Shown here: positions 44,766-53,908 of the stretch, one piece after another
Position numbering within the stretch: position 1 is the first letter of the stretch
Layout of the letters: every line of letters starts with the position of its first letter
NCBI GenBank assembly: GCA_902603055.1
Contig: CACKTD010000004.1
Span: 1 to 64,000, forward strand
Reading direction: 5' to 3'
Source: Coxiellaceae bacterium
GTDB lineage: Bacteria; Pseudomonadota; Gammaproteobacteria; Comchoanobacterales; Comchoanobacteraceae
DNA length: 64,000 nucleotides
Position numbers and translations under genes: made by a program
The notes under the pieces: generated by a model
Seen by the model: the letters and a program-made list of their open reading frames with translations, nothing else
What the model was told of the DNA's origin: nothing
Databases searched by the model: none

Positions 44766-46127
44766 TTAGTGAATAAGCTCTGGAATAAATAGATTAAATT
44801 TGATTTTACGTCGAGTATAAATCGTAATAAATATTTTACCTAGAACGGCATCAATCGCATAGGCGATGGCAATGCCAAGGGTGCCAAAATAAAGATAAAA
44901 TAAAATACATAAGACTCCAAGTATGCATGTTCTAATGATAGTAATATGGGATAACATTTTAATATATTTGGTATAGGTCAATATGAGAAGAGGAGCTCCA
45001 AATAAATTGCTAATGGTATCTCCGATTACAATAAAGTAAACAAATGGCATTGCAAGAATATAGTCTGGCCCAAGAATTATTAATAAGTTAGGTGCATATG
45101 TTAGGATCACAATGCTCATTAAAATAACCATGCTGAAATTTATATAACTAATACTTCGCCATTTTTTGCCAAACTTTTTTTGTTTTTCAACCGTTTGAAT
45201 CATATCTGTAATTTCTGGTACTAGTAACCTGAAGATAGCTTCTGGAACCATCCAAATGGCTTTTGCAAATAATAATGCTAGATTGTAATACGCAATTTCT
45301 TTATTACTGTAGGATAGAACACCTAAAATAATAAACGCTATATTTTGGTTAAGCAGATAAATAACGTTGTTTCGTGAATAAACTTTAGCTTTTTCTTGCC
45401 ATTTATAATGATGAATTTTTTTAGTAAATTTTACATGTAACACGGATGCTAGGTGAGGGAAAGTGAGAATGAGGTATAAGAATGAACCTAGAAATAAGAA
45501 TACATAAGAGCGCACCATAATTCGTAGTATGTAAAATATATTTTCTCCAAAATTATGACCAAAAATATTATATTCCAACCATATTGACGTCAGTAATATT
45601 AATGGGAAGGCAATTTTAAAAACAGAAGATACAATTGCATGCTTATAGCAAGATATATAGGATGAGCATAGGATGGTTAAAGCAACTATTGGTGACACAA
45701 ATAAAATAAAAGGAAGGTATGCTATAACAAAATTCCAATTTCCCCATGGAAAATAATCAAGAGGGTCTCGTGCTATAAACATTATAATACCTAAAATAAA
45801 AGATAGTTTTAGTGAAAGTTTAATATAATTAAGATTCCAGGAAATGTATTCTCGCACTTTTTTAAATTGTCGCCTTCGAATAAAGTTGGTGAGAATGGTA
45901 ATACTATGTTCATCTGTTCCAAGAATAATTAAGGTAGATATAATTCGTATGAACATCAATGCATAAGTAATATTTCCGAAGACTGTAATCGATACATGAT
46001 ATGATAAGGTGAAATATAGAAGATATTCTGTGATCAAAAAGAGTAGTTGTGGAATGTAACGCTCAATAGAGGGAATGACATCCTTTCGTGTATATAAATA
46101 TAATTTATGAAAAACTGGAAACTTCAA
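44766..46127 (-). CDS. Polysaccharide flippase-like membrane protein (Wzx/MOP superfamily)
   Basis: The 453-residue protein has about 12 hydrophobic helices spread evenly, with basic loops, the layout of MOP-superfamily flippases such as Wzx. Early sequence (LSYHVSITVFGNITYALMFI) fits the group only loosely. Such proteins flip lipid-linked sugars to the periplasm. No glycosyltransferase or polymerase genes flank it, so the substrate is unknown, and a role in peptidoglycan precursor flipping cannot be ruled out. It ends 4 bases after the tRNA. Confidence 0.7.
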   Translation of the reverse strand: MKFPVFHKLYLYTRKDVIPSIERYIPQLLFLITEYLLYFTLSYHVSITVFGNITYALMFIRIISTLIILGTDEHSITILTNFIRRRQFKKVREYISWNLNYIKLSLKLSFILGIIMFIARDPLDYFPWGNWNFVIAYLPFILFVSPIVALTILCSSYISCYKHAIVSSVFKIAFPLILLTSIWLEYNIFGHNFGENIFYILRIMVRSYVFLFLGSFLYLILTFPHLASVLHVKFTKKIHHYKWQEKAKVYSRNNVIYLLNQNIAFIILGVLSYSNKEIAYYNLALLFAKAIWMVPEAIFRLLVPEITDMIQTVEKQKKFGKKWRSISYINFSMVILMSIVILTYAPNLLIILGPDYILAMPFVYFIVIGDTISNLFGAPLLILTYTKYIKMLSHITIIRTCILGVLCILFYLYFGTLGIAIAYAIDAVLGKIFITIYTRRKIKFNLFIPELIH

Positions 46128-46186
46128 GTCTTATTACTCCGACTAGTGAAATATAGCACAGTAACGCTATTTTGTTATTTCAAATA

Positions 46187-46651
46187 TCAAGAGTTTTTAA
46201 GTTTGTTTTTCTGTGAGCGTATAATCTTTTTTGAGATGATTTGGGTGATTTGATGGGTGGAAATAAGTGATGCATCGATGATCATCTGACATAGTAAGTT
46301 TGATGAAACATGGTTTTGGTTTTTTGCGATATAAATCGTTAGGATTTCGTTAGGTTCCCAAAACTCTTGAAGTAGATCATTGATTCCCCGTTCAAAATAA
46401 CCCTCAACAATTGTGTTAATGCCTACTTTTTGGTAGTCATAAGCTTCCTGTAGATCCATGATTGTAATGATATTATCTTGATATTTTTCATAATGCGTTA
46501 AAAGCGCTTTCTGTTTATTTCGTGTAAACTTGAAATCCATAGGCGTTAAGGGTAGGGGGATAAATATCACACCACTGCATGAAAGCCTTTCACAAACTCT
46601 ATAATTTATTGGTTTCTCGTTTATGTTATAATTTTCAATGCAAACGATCAT
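46187..46651 (-). CDS. Hypothetical protein, leaderless candidate
   Basis: I do not recognise this 154-residue protein. It has no membrane segment or signal peptide and ends in a very basic tail (KKIIRSQKNKLKNS). There is no Shine-Dalgarno site: an extended -10 box (TGC TATAAT, 46658-46663) ends 6 bases before the ATG. It lies 59 bases upstream of the flippase gene on the same strand. Confidence 0.55.
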   Translation of the reverse strand: MIVCIENYNINEKPINYRVCERLSCSGVIFIPLPLTPMDFKFTRNKQKALLTHYEKYQDNIITIMDLQEAYDYQKVGINTIVEGYFERGINDLLQEFWEPNEILTIYIAKNQNHVSSNLLCQMIIDASLISTHQITQIISKKIIRSQKNKLKNS

Positions 46652-46657
46652 ATTTTA

Positions 46658-46663
46658 ATTATA
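46658..46663 (-). promoter_or_regulatory. Extended -10 box giving a probable leaderless mRNA
   Basis: On the minus strand TGCTATAAT is followed by six bases (TAAAAT) and ATG. The 13-base word TGCTATAATTAAA is also found at 7719-7731. Confidence 0.5.
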
Positions 46664-46737
46664 GCACTGAAGTTATGAGCTGTTTTTTGTTTTGAAATAG
46701 ATTGCTATACTTAAAATTATTATATTAAGAGGATTTT

Positions 46738-49620
46738 ATGTCGATAGACCAACATTTTAAATTAATAGCAACTCATCAAGAGCCTGGAGATCAAAAAGTA
46801 TTATACGAATTTCTTCACAAAGAAAGTGGTGCACGGCACATACATATTGAGATGCCAGAAAAAGAAAATGTTTATATGGTGATGTTAAAAACAGTGCCCG
46901 AAGACCATACAGGTGTTGCACATATTTTAGAGCATTTAACACTATGCGGGAGTCAACGTTTTCCAATTCGAGATCCATTTTTTATGATGCTGAGACGCTC
47001 AGTAAATACCTATATGAATGCGCACACTGCTAATGATCACACCGCATATTATTTCGCATCTCAAAATAAAAAGGATTATTTTAATTTAATGCAAGTCTAT
47101 AATGATGCTGTATTTTTCCCTAATTTATCAGATTTAGACTTTTCTCAAGAGGGGCATCGAATTGCGCCTGTGAAGCTAGATAACAAAGAGTCTGGATTTG
47201 AGTTTAAGGGAGTGGTCTTTAATGAAATGAAAGGAGCCTTGAGTGACCCTTCTTCCTATTTATGGAGAACGTTTAATCATCACTTATATCCTGATACAAC
47301 CTATGGTTTCAATAGTGGCGGGGATCCTTTAGCAATCACAGATTTAACACATGAAGCATTGAAAGCTTTTTACCAAAAATTTTACCACCCATCAAATGCT
47401 ACATTCCTATCGGCGGGTGACCTAAACTTAGACGAGATCCAAAACAACATTCACCAACAGGTATTATCACACTTTGATGCTCAGCCCCATACCATTGATG
47501 TTGGACATCAAAAGCCTTTTAGTGCGGTAAAGGAAGTCGTGACAGATATTCCATTTAAGCGAAGATATGATGAGGATGACTATCTTTTAAAAGCATGGTT
47601 ATTACCTGAATCAACAGATGTGCAATCATGGTTGATGGCAAAGTTGGTTTCAAGCTTGTTAGTAGGAGACTCTGCAGCACCTTTGATGCAAGCATTAGAG
47701 ACGACAGAGTTAGGCCGAAGCCCATCCTCTCTAATTGGTCTTAATACTTTTTTCAAACAAATGAGCTTTACGGTTGGGTTGGAGCAATCTCATGAAAGTA
47801 AATTGAATGACTTTGACCAGTTGATTCAAAGAGTTATTTTGGATGTGATTGATAAAGGATTTGAGCAGCGGCGCTTGGAAGCTGTTTTTAACCAATTTGA
47901 ATTTGAGCTAAAGGATCGACGTTCTTCGCCACCATATGGTATTAAATTAATCTATCGATCTACACCGGCAATTTTGCATCAGAAGCCTTTGCAAGATTTT
48001 ATTTTTCTGAATGAACCTTTGGAGACATTTAGATCACGCGTATTTGACGGTGATCTTGTGACTAAGTGGATACAAGAGTGGTTGGTTGATAATACACATC
48101 AAATTTTATTTTGTGGAAGACCAAATGAAACGCTCATTGAACAGGCTAAACAGGATGAGCTGGAGAAAGTTGCTGAGCGGGTAAAAGATTTATCAGATGA
48201 GGCACAAACAGCGCTTGTGAATCGAGAAGCTCAATTAAAAACACATCAAGAGTCACATCAAGATGCGAGTATTTTGCCAACACTAAATATTGATGAAATC
48301 AACTTTGACTATCAGCCGCTCTCCTATGATAACAATATCAATGAACCATTTGATCTTGAGCTCTATGTGCGTCCAACTAATGACATTGTAGCCCAGCATA
48401 TTTTATTTGGATTAAAGCCTGGTTTAGATGAGGACTTAGAACATATATCTTTGATGATGGACCTTATTTTTGATTTAGGATGTAAAACTGAGTCTTATCT
48501 TGAGCGTCAAGAAGCTTATTCCTTTTACACAGCTGGTCTCAGTGCACAATTTGAAGTGATTAACCCCGTCGATAGTAGCGAAATAACATTAGCGTATGGT
48601 GTTGGTACTCGTTCATTAGCACGGTTTGCACCTAATGCATCCTCATTAATTTCAGAAGCACTGTGTACACCAAAATTCAATGACCCTGATCGAATTAAGG
48701 ATCTTATTTCTCAAGTTTCCTCCTCTATGATGGATTCATTGGCACATCGAGGGCATATTTATGCAATGATGGCAGCAAAGGCACAAATATCTTCTATTGG
48801 TGTTTGTAATGAACGCACTAACGGGTTATCGTTCATGCACTGGTTGAAAAAGTGTGACGAACTAATGCGCTCTCCAAAAGAAGTGGAGCGGATTATTCAA
48901 AAATTTGTAAACTTGCATCAGTCGATGAATCAAATTCCTTCCAAGGGGATTGTGGTTACAGATCAACCTGATATTCAAAAAGAAATGGCATTTGAATTTG
49001 TGAAGGGTCAGAATCCACTACAAACCTATTCTGGTCCTAAAATGAAGCGAGAAAAAATAGCGTGGATTGGTGATTTACAAGTCAGTTATTGTGCATTAGC
49101 TACTCGCGTTGAAAATATTACCCACAAAAATGCACCTGCGCTCACTCTAATTTCATCCATACTAACGAATGGTTTTTTACATCGAGTAATTCGTGAGCAG
49201 GGTGGTGCATACGGTGGAGGCTGTTCATATCAGTCTAAAACAGGGGAATTATGCTTTTATTCTTATCGTGATCCTAATCACCTCAAAACTATTGAGGCTT
49301 TTAAAGAGGCCCTTATCTGGTTGCAGCAAGAGCGTGATCTTGATGATTTATTATTTGAGGCAAAGATGAGTGTCATTGGAGACTTTGATAAACCTGAGTC
49401 ACCGATTCAAGCGGCTTATCGAGTCTTTTATCAAAACTTGATGCATCTACCTGAAAAAATGCGTATTGAATTTAGATCCAATATTCTAGATGTGGACATT
49501 GCAGAAATAAAGCGTGTCAGTAAGACTATTCATCTTGATGATGCAGCAGAAGCTATTTTAACAGGTGAACAAAGTATTAATGCTTTGAAAGATAAAGGAT
49601 ATACGATTCGAGTAATCTAG
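46738..49620 (+). CDS. M16C-family zinc metallopeptidase (PreP-like)
   Basis: The 960-residue length fits the M16C presequence-protease type, which has four tandem domains in one chain. The inverted zinc motif HILEH (His62, Glu65, His66) is present, with the extended EHLTLCGSQRFPIRDPFFMML sequence typical of the subfamily and a distal Glu in FNEMKGALSDP near 162. A C-terminal VIREQGGAYGGGC block is the conserved substrate-clamp motif. These enzymes degrade short peptides inside a chamber. AAGAGG at 46727 supports the ATG. No signal peptide is seen, so it probably acts in the cytoplasm. Confidence 0.92.
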   Translation: MSIDQHFKLIATHQEPGDQKVLYEFLHKESGARHIHIEMPEKENVYMVMLKTVPEDHTGVAHILEHLTLCGSQRFPIRDPFFMMLRRSVNTYMNAHTANDHTAYYFASQNKKDYFNLMQVYNDAVFFPNLSDLDFSQEGHRIAPVKLDNKESGFEFKGVVFNEMKGALSDPSSYLWRTFNHHLYPDTTYGFNSGGDPLAITDLTHEALKAFYQKFYHPSNATFLSAGDLNLDEIQNNIHQQVLSHFDAQPHTIDVGHQKPFSAVKEVVTDIPFKRRYDEDDYLLKAWLLPESTDVQSWLMAKLVSSLLVGDSAAPLMQALETTELGRSPSSLIGLNTFFKQMSFTVGLEQSHESKLNDFDQLIQRVILDVIDKGFEQRRLEAVFNQFEFELKDRRSSPPYGIKLIYRSTPAILHQKPLQDFIFLNEPLETFRSRVFDGDLVTKWIQEWLVDNTHQILFCGRPNETLIEQAKQDELEKVAERVKDLSDEAQTALVNREAQLKTHQESHQDASILPTLNIDEINFDYQPLSYDNNINEPFDLELYVRPTNDIVAQHILFGLKPGLDEDLEHISLMMDLIFDLGCKTESYLERQEAYSFYTAGLSAQFEVINPVDSSEITLAYGVGTRSLARFAPNASSLISEALCTPKFNDPDRIKDLISQVSSSMMDSLAHRGHIYAMMAAKAQISSIGVCNERTNGLSFMHWLKKCDELMRSPKEVERIIQKFVNLHQSMNQIPSKGIVVTDQPDIQKEMAFEFVKGQNPLQTYSGPKMKREKIAWIGDLQVSYCALATRVENITHKNAPALTLISSILTNGFLHRVIREQGGAYGGGCSYQSKTGELCFYSYRDPNHLKTIEAFKEALIWLQQERDLDDLLFEAKMSVIGDFDKPESPIQAAYRVFYQNLMHLPEKMRIEFRSNILDVDIAEIKRVSKTIHLDDAAEAILTGEQSINALKDKGYTIRVI

Positions 49621-49649
49621 TAGATTACTCAATCTAAATCATACGCACT

Positions 49650-49967
49650 TTAATCTTCACAGGGTAAATGGTCGAACTTCCATTTTGTGAAACCACCCTC
49701 CACAGATGAGACATTCTCGTAGCCAAATTCTATAAGTAGTTCAGCTGCCTTTTTGGATCGGACACCTTTACCACAAATCATATTGATGGGTTGATCTTTT
49801 GGGGGTAATGAATCGATATTTGCCAACTTTATTTGACTCAATGGAAGGTGAGTAGCGCCTTTTGGATGTCCATCAAGCCATTCATGCATTTCACGTACGT
49901 CAATTAGGATATGTGTTGATAATTGCTCATAAGCTTGTTGTGGTGTAATTTCGTTTATATCTTCCAT
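49650..49967 (-). CDS. Single-domain rhodanese-like sulfurtransferase
   Basis: The 105-residue protein has the rhodanese fold features: LIDVREMHEWLDGHPKGATHLPLS in the N-terminal half and an active-site loop with Cys65 in ICGKGVRS followed by KKAAELLIEFGYENVSSVEGG. The six-residue loop supports sulfur transfer. It is likely a cytoplasmic sulfane-sulfur carrier; the partner is not known. It is divergent from the gene at 50026. Confidence 0.9.
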   Translation of the reverse strand: MEDINEITPQQAYEQLSTHILIDVREMHEWLDGHPKGATHLPLSQIKLANIDSLPPKDQPINMICGKGVRSKKAAELLIEFGYENVSSVEGGFTKWKFDHLPCED

Positions 49968-50025
49968 AACTTTATTCTATTTGAAAACGCGTTATAAATA
50001 AACTAATTTGAAAAGAAAGTGCTTT

Positions 50026-50586
50026 ATGAGAACAAGTTTTAAATCTACATTAGTTGAGCTACTTAAAGAGATTGTGTTTAACGTTGATCCGTATAGTGTA
50101 TGTCTTGAAAGAATTGATTTATACCCATATTACTCCTCAAGACCTATTGCTTTGCCAGATACATCAACTCAATTGCTGCAAAGTGGCTATGATAAACTTC
50201 TTGAGATCATAAATCACCATGACATCATGAAGCGATGTCTGATCTCATTAATTTTGATGGTGATGTTATTGGCTACAATTTTTATTATTGCGCCCATTAA
50301 TTGTCAAGCGGGAATCATACTGGTGGTTTTGATTTCAGGGTTTTTGCTTCAAAATATATTTAGTCCAATTTACTTTGACTTGATGGATATCCAGCTAATA
50401 ATGCCCGAATTTTATAATGGTATGGCAATGCAGTGTGGTTCAAAATTTACACCTTTCGTACTTAAGAATGCATTGCTATTTCGTTTAGATGATGAAAATA
50501 AAGATCTATCTGATCAGCAAATCATTGATGTCGTCGCCAAGGATGCAGGTGCTGGAATCAGTTTGTCTATACTTCCAGATGATTAA
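50026..50586 (+). CDS. Hypothetical two-helix membrane protein
   Basis: The frame opens at a TTG at 50008, but the ATG at 50026 has a purine-rich AAGAAAG before it, so I chose it (186 residues). A soluble N-terminal part of about 70 residues is followed by two membrane helices (about 71-91 and 94-113) and a soluble C-terminal part. No family is recognised. This hairpin-in-the-middle topology is like that of several orphans in the window (2023, 2377, 12651). Possible effector or envelope protein. Confidence 0.5.
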   Translation: MRTSFKSTLVELLKEIVFNVDPYSVCLERIDLYPYYSSRPIALPDTSTQLLQSGYDKLLEIINHHDIMKRCLISLILMVMLLATIFIIAPINCQAGIILVVLISGFLLQNIFSPIYFDLMDIQLIMPEFYNGMAMQCGSKFTPFVLKNALLFRLDDENKDLSDQQIIDVVAKDAGAGISLSILPDD

Positions 50587-50614
50587 TTAGTATGAAGAAA
50601 ATTTAAAAATCTGA

Positions 50615-50620
50615 TATCAT
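50615..50620 (+). promoter_or_regulatory. Extended -10 box before the secreted protein gene
   Basis: TATCAT preceded by TGA (extended -10) ends exactly 6 bases before the ATG at 50627, with no ribosome site between. A leaderless transcript is likely. Confidence 0.4.
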
Positions 50621-50626
50621 AATTTT

Positions 50627-51052
50627 ATGAAATTTCTTCTTATTATTTTTGCTTTGATGGGTGTAGGATACGCACAAGATAAAGATAGTTTTTGTCCTTC
50701 GTCTTCATCACTTGTACGTGAGGGGGATACTGGCCGTTGGCAGGCTCCAAACGGTTGGTTTAGTACAGAGTTTTCTTTTTCACGTACCGCAGGTGGATTT
50801 TTAGCAGCTTATTATCGTGGGCAATCACTTGGGACCATTACCTGTATTTATAGTGGTACGGATGATGCACCGAATATCACCATTTTCAATACTCAGCTGG
50901 TTAATAGGCCAAAAGGCCCAAATTGGGCGAGAAAAAATACTCAATTAATTTGTGCCACTGGTAATATTCAAGATTGTCCTTTTCAGGTTTTCAATACAGA
51001 TGAAAGTGATCAAGATATTAACAAGTTATTATTAGAATTGCCAAAAAGATAG
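50627..51052 (+). CDS. Small secreted protein, DUF3757-like
   Basis: The 141-residue protein has a signal peptide (about 1-17, ending GYAQ) and a mature domain with Cys in FCPSSSS, TCIYSG, LICATG and DCPFQV, likely two disulfides. The pattern CP...APNGWFSTEFSF...YYRGQSLGTITCIYSG...DCPFQV resembles, from memory, the DUF3757 domain known from Legionella and Coxiella proteins. Function unknown; it may be periplasmic or exported. It stands alone with its own promoter. Confidence 0.6.
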   Translation: MKFLLIIFALMGVGYAQDKDSFCPSSSSLVREGDTGRWQAPNGWFSTEFSFSRTAGGFLAAYYRGQSLGTITCIYSGTDDAPNITIFNTQLVNRPKGPNWARKNTQLICATGNIQDCPFQVFNTDESDQDINKLLLELPKR

Positions 51053-51118
51053 CTATTGTACCTTTTTTGATTTATGTTATTGTCTATATAGTGAGTTAAT
51101 TATTAATTGAGGGTTGAT

Positions 51119-52675
51119 ATGTCTATTAATAGCGCAAAAATATACTCAAATTTAAGTAGGGAAAAGCTTGTTAGCTTTTCAATTGCGCGAGAAGAGTGTG
51201 AAATAATGAATACAGGGGCCGTTGCTGTTAAAACAGGCAAGCGTACTGGTCGTTCACCATCTGATCGTTTTATTGTTCAAGATAGTATAACTAAATCTAC
51301 TATTAATTGGGGCAAAGTAAACCAACCAATTGAGCGAACTGTTGCAGAAGCTTTATGGAATAAAGCACTCGCTTTTGTAGAAGATAAGACTGTATTTGTC
51401 AATGATTTACAAGTTGGTTCAGACCCTCGATATGCAGTTCGTGTTAAAACCATTAATACTCTAGCTTGGCACAGTTTGTTTGTGAAGAATCTATTTATTG
51501 TTCCTGATCAAGAAATTGAAACAGCACCACAATGGACACTGCTTGGTGTACCAGATCTAAAGTGTAATCCAAAGCAAGATGGAGTCAAAAGTGATGGCTG
51601 CGTCATCATTGACTTTGAGCAACAGCGTGTCTTATTAGTTGGTATGATGTATGCAGGTGAGATGAAAAAATCATTCTTCACAGTTTTAAACTTTTTGATG
51701 CCACAGCATCATGTTTTACCAATGCATTGCGCTGCAAATACCAGTTATGATGAAAAGGATGTTTCATTATTTTTTGGGCTCTCAGGCACAGGTAAAACTA
51801 CTTTATCGGCAGATACATCACGTAAATTAATTGGTGATGATGAAATTGGCTGGACACCAACAGGCGTTTTTAATTTCGAGGGTGGGTGTTATGCTAAGTG
51901 CATTAACATTTCTAAAGAGTCAGAGCCTTTGATATGGCGAGCCATTCAATCAAATACCGTGCTCGAAAATGTTGTTCATCACAATGGGGACGTGGATTTT
52001 AAAGATGATAGTTTAACTGCAAATACTCGAGCGGCATACCCCCGTGAATACATTCCAAATTTAGTTGAATCCAATGCTGGTGGAACTCCAAAGCGTGTGG
52101 TGTTCTTAACGTGTGATCTTTTTGGTGTATTGCCTCCAGTATCACGTTTATCTAGACAGCAAGCAGCGTACTATTTTTTAAGTGGGTATACCGCTTTAGT
52201 GGGTAGTACAGAGGTTGGTTCTGATTCAGCAATTAAACCAACTTTTAGTGCATGTTTTGGTGCTGCCTTTTTTCCATGTGCAGCCGAATCATACTCGGAG
52301 TTATTGTTACGTTACTTAGAGAGCTCTAATGCCCAGGTATATTTAATTAATACCGGATGGCACAAGGGTCGTTATGGACAAGGCGGTACGCGGTACCCTC
52401 TTCGATTTACTCGAACCATTCTTGAGCATCTTCATGGTGATGATGTAGATCAAGTAAAGTGGCGTAAGTTCCCTCAATTTAGTTTTGAAATTCCTGAAAC
52501 ATTAGGTGATTATGATGCGTTTGATTTGAACCCTATTAAGCAATGGAGTTCTGAGCAGGCCTATTGGGATTCAGCGGCAGAGCTAATCCAGGCTTTTCAG
52601 ACAAATTTCAAACAGTTTAATGCACCAGACTTAGCGCTTGAAGGGCCATGTTTAGACGTTGAGCCTATTATCTAG
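51119..52675 (+). CDS. pckA: Phosphoenolpyruvate carboxykinase (ATP)
   Basis: PckA converts oxaloacetate and ATP to phosphoenolpyruvate, the entry to gluconeogenesis. Motifs: GKRTGRSPSDRFIV near the N-terminus, VGMMYAGEMKKSFFT, the P-loop FGLSGTGKTTLSAD, and DDEIGWTPTGVFNFEGGCYAK that binds metal and substrate. The frame extends to 51107, but GAGGG at 51111-51115 points to the ATG at 51119, giving 518 residues, near the usual length. With PutA it suggests growth on amino acids. Confidence 0.96.
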   Translation: MSINSAKIYSNLSREKLVSFSIAREECEIMNTGAVAVKTGKRTGRSPSDRFIVQDSITKSTINWGKVNQPIERTVAEALWNKALAFVEDKTVFVNDLQVGSDPRYAVRVKTINTLAWHSLFVKNLFIVPDQEIETAPQWTLLGVPDLKCNPKQDGVKSDGCVIIDFEQQRVLLVGMMYAGEMKKSFFTVLNFLMPQHHVLPMHCAANTSYDEKDVSLFFGLSGTGKTTLSADTSRKLIGDDEIGWTPTGVFNFEGGCYAKCINISKESEPLIWRAIQSNTVLENVVHHNGDVDFKDDSLTANTRAAYPREYIPNLVESNAGGTPKRVVFLTCDLFGVLPPVSRLSRQQAAYYFLSGYTALVGSTEVGSDSAIKPTFSACFGAAFFPCAAESYSELLLRYLESSNAQVYLINTGWHKGRYGQGGTRYPLRFTRTILEHLHGDDVDQVKWRKFPQFSFEIPETLGDYDAFDLNPIKQWSSEQAYWDSAAELIQAFQTNFKQFNAPDLALEGPCLDVEPII

Positions 52676-52686
52676 CTTGTAGCTCA

Positions 52687-53469
52687 GTGAATATAGATTT
52701 TTCCACTTATTGTCTGTTAGGTACAGGTAATATGGCCAATGCATTTGTAAATGGTTTAAAGCGAAGCTATGGTGAAGATTCTATTAAGTCATTACAGGTT
52801 AAAGGTCGTGATGATCAAAAAACCCAAATTTTTAAATCATCATTCAATCTAAATCCATCCAACGAATACGGAAATGTAAAAACATTGGTGATTTGTATAA
52901 AACCACACCAAAGAAATGTGATCCGAGAAATTATGAATGACTTTCCAGCGTGTAAGACAATCATCTCACTTATGGCAGGAATTACCACTCAGGTGATGTA
53001 TGAAATATGTGGAAACAACGTGCATATTTGTAGGGTAATGGCGAATGTATCAATTGGCGTTCGACCATCCACCATTGCAGCATACAATTTTGATGCTCTT
53101 GACCTAGATTGTAAAGAGGTGCTTAAGGCTTTAGGTCCATGTCTAATGATCGATGATGAAGATAAGATGCATGCAATAACTGTATTATTAGGGAGTCTTC
53201 CTGCTTTTTTACTTGAGTTTACCGACCAAATACAGTCTTGGGGTAATCAGTATCTAGATCCAACCATTGCTTCATCATTAGTAAAGGAGTCTTCAATAGC
53301 TGCGTGTGAAATGGTGCGGTCTGATGTATCGATACAAAAAACAATTCTTGATATTGCTTCCAAGGGTGGTGTAACTGAGGCTGGTTTAAACGTAATGCGA
53401 TCAGGTGAACAGATGAATTTGTTGCAATCTTTCTTAAATACTGCGCTTGAACGAAGTCGGGAACTCTGA
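52687..53469 (+). CDS. proC: Pyrroline-5-carboxylate reductase
   Basis: ProC reduces pyrroline-5-carboxylate to proline with NAD(P)H. The N-terminal Rossmann motif GTGNMANAFVNGL (about 12-24), VICIKPHQ near 76, ISLMAGI near 99, and the C-terminal dimer signature GGVTEAGLNVM near 235 are present. The 260 residues are typical. It starts with GTG 11 bases after pckA, probably the same operon, without a clear ribosome site. Confidence 0.93.
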   Translation: MNIDFSTYCLLGTGNMANAFVNGLKRSYGEDSIKSLQVKGRDDQKTQIFKSSFNLNPSNEYGNVKTLVICIKPHQRNVIREIMNDFPACKTIISLMAGITTQVMYEICGNNVHICRVMANVSIGVRPSTIAAYNFDALDLDCKEVLKALGPCLMIDDEDKMHAITVLLGSLPAFLLEFTDQIQSWGNQYLDPTIASSLVKESSIAACEMVRSDVSIQKTILDIASKGGVTEAGLNVMRSGEQMNLLQSFLNTALERSREL

Positions 53470-53488
53470 AAATTGTCGAATAGCCTAG

Positions 53489-53517
53489 TTGACAATAAAT
53501 CTAAACCTTCATATACT
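53489..53517 (+). promoter_or_regulatory. Sigma-70 promoter of trxA-rho
   Basis: TTGACA at 53489-53494 and TATACT at 53512-53517 are 17 bases apart, close to full consensus. Transcription would start near 53524, about 50 bases before the trxA ATG. Confidence 0.8.
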
Positions 53518-53572
53518 TTCTACTAATGGCGCTTCTAGCCGTTATAAACAAATAAAAATCTAAAGGTGATAC

Positions 53573-53890
53573 ATGATCTCGATAAATGATTCTGAATTTA
53601 AATCTACTGTAATTGATGCCAGTGAACTCGTATTGGTAGACTTTTGGGCGCCGTGGTGTGGTCCATGCAAAATGATTGCACCCATTCTGGATGAAATTGA
53701 TAAAGAATATGGTGATAAGTTAAAAATTGTAAAAATCAATGTGGATGAAAACAAAGAGACACCTACTCAATTTGGTGTAAAAGGAATACCTGCATTAATG
53801 CTCTTTTCAAAAGGGGAAATGGTCGGTACAAAAATTGGAGCTATGAGTAAAACACAATTAATCGAATTTGTTGAAAGTTATATTAAATAA
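53573..53890 (+). CDS. trxA: Thioredoxin
   Basis: The 105-residue protein has the active site WAPWCGPCK (Cys29 and Cys32), cis-Pro loop GIPALMLF, and normal thioredoxin length. It reduces cytoplasmic disulfides. It precedes rho, the same pairing as in E. coli, behind a strong sigma-70 promoter. Confidence 0.97.
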   Translation: MISINDSEFKSTVIDASELVLVDFWAPWCGPCKMIAPILDEIDKEYGDKLKIVKINVDENKETPTQFGVKGIPALMLFSKGEMVGTKIGAMSKTQLIEFVESYIK

Positions 53891-53908
53891 AAAACTAAGG
53901 AAATAGAA

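Noticed and set aside
52675-52700. TGTAGCTCAGTG resembling a tRNA D-arm before proC
   Set aside because: No acceptor, anticodon or T-arm pairing follows; it is the pckA-proC junction.
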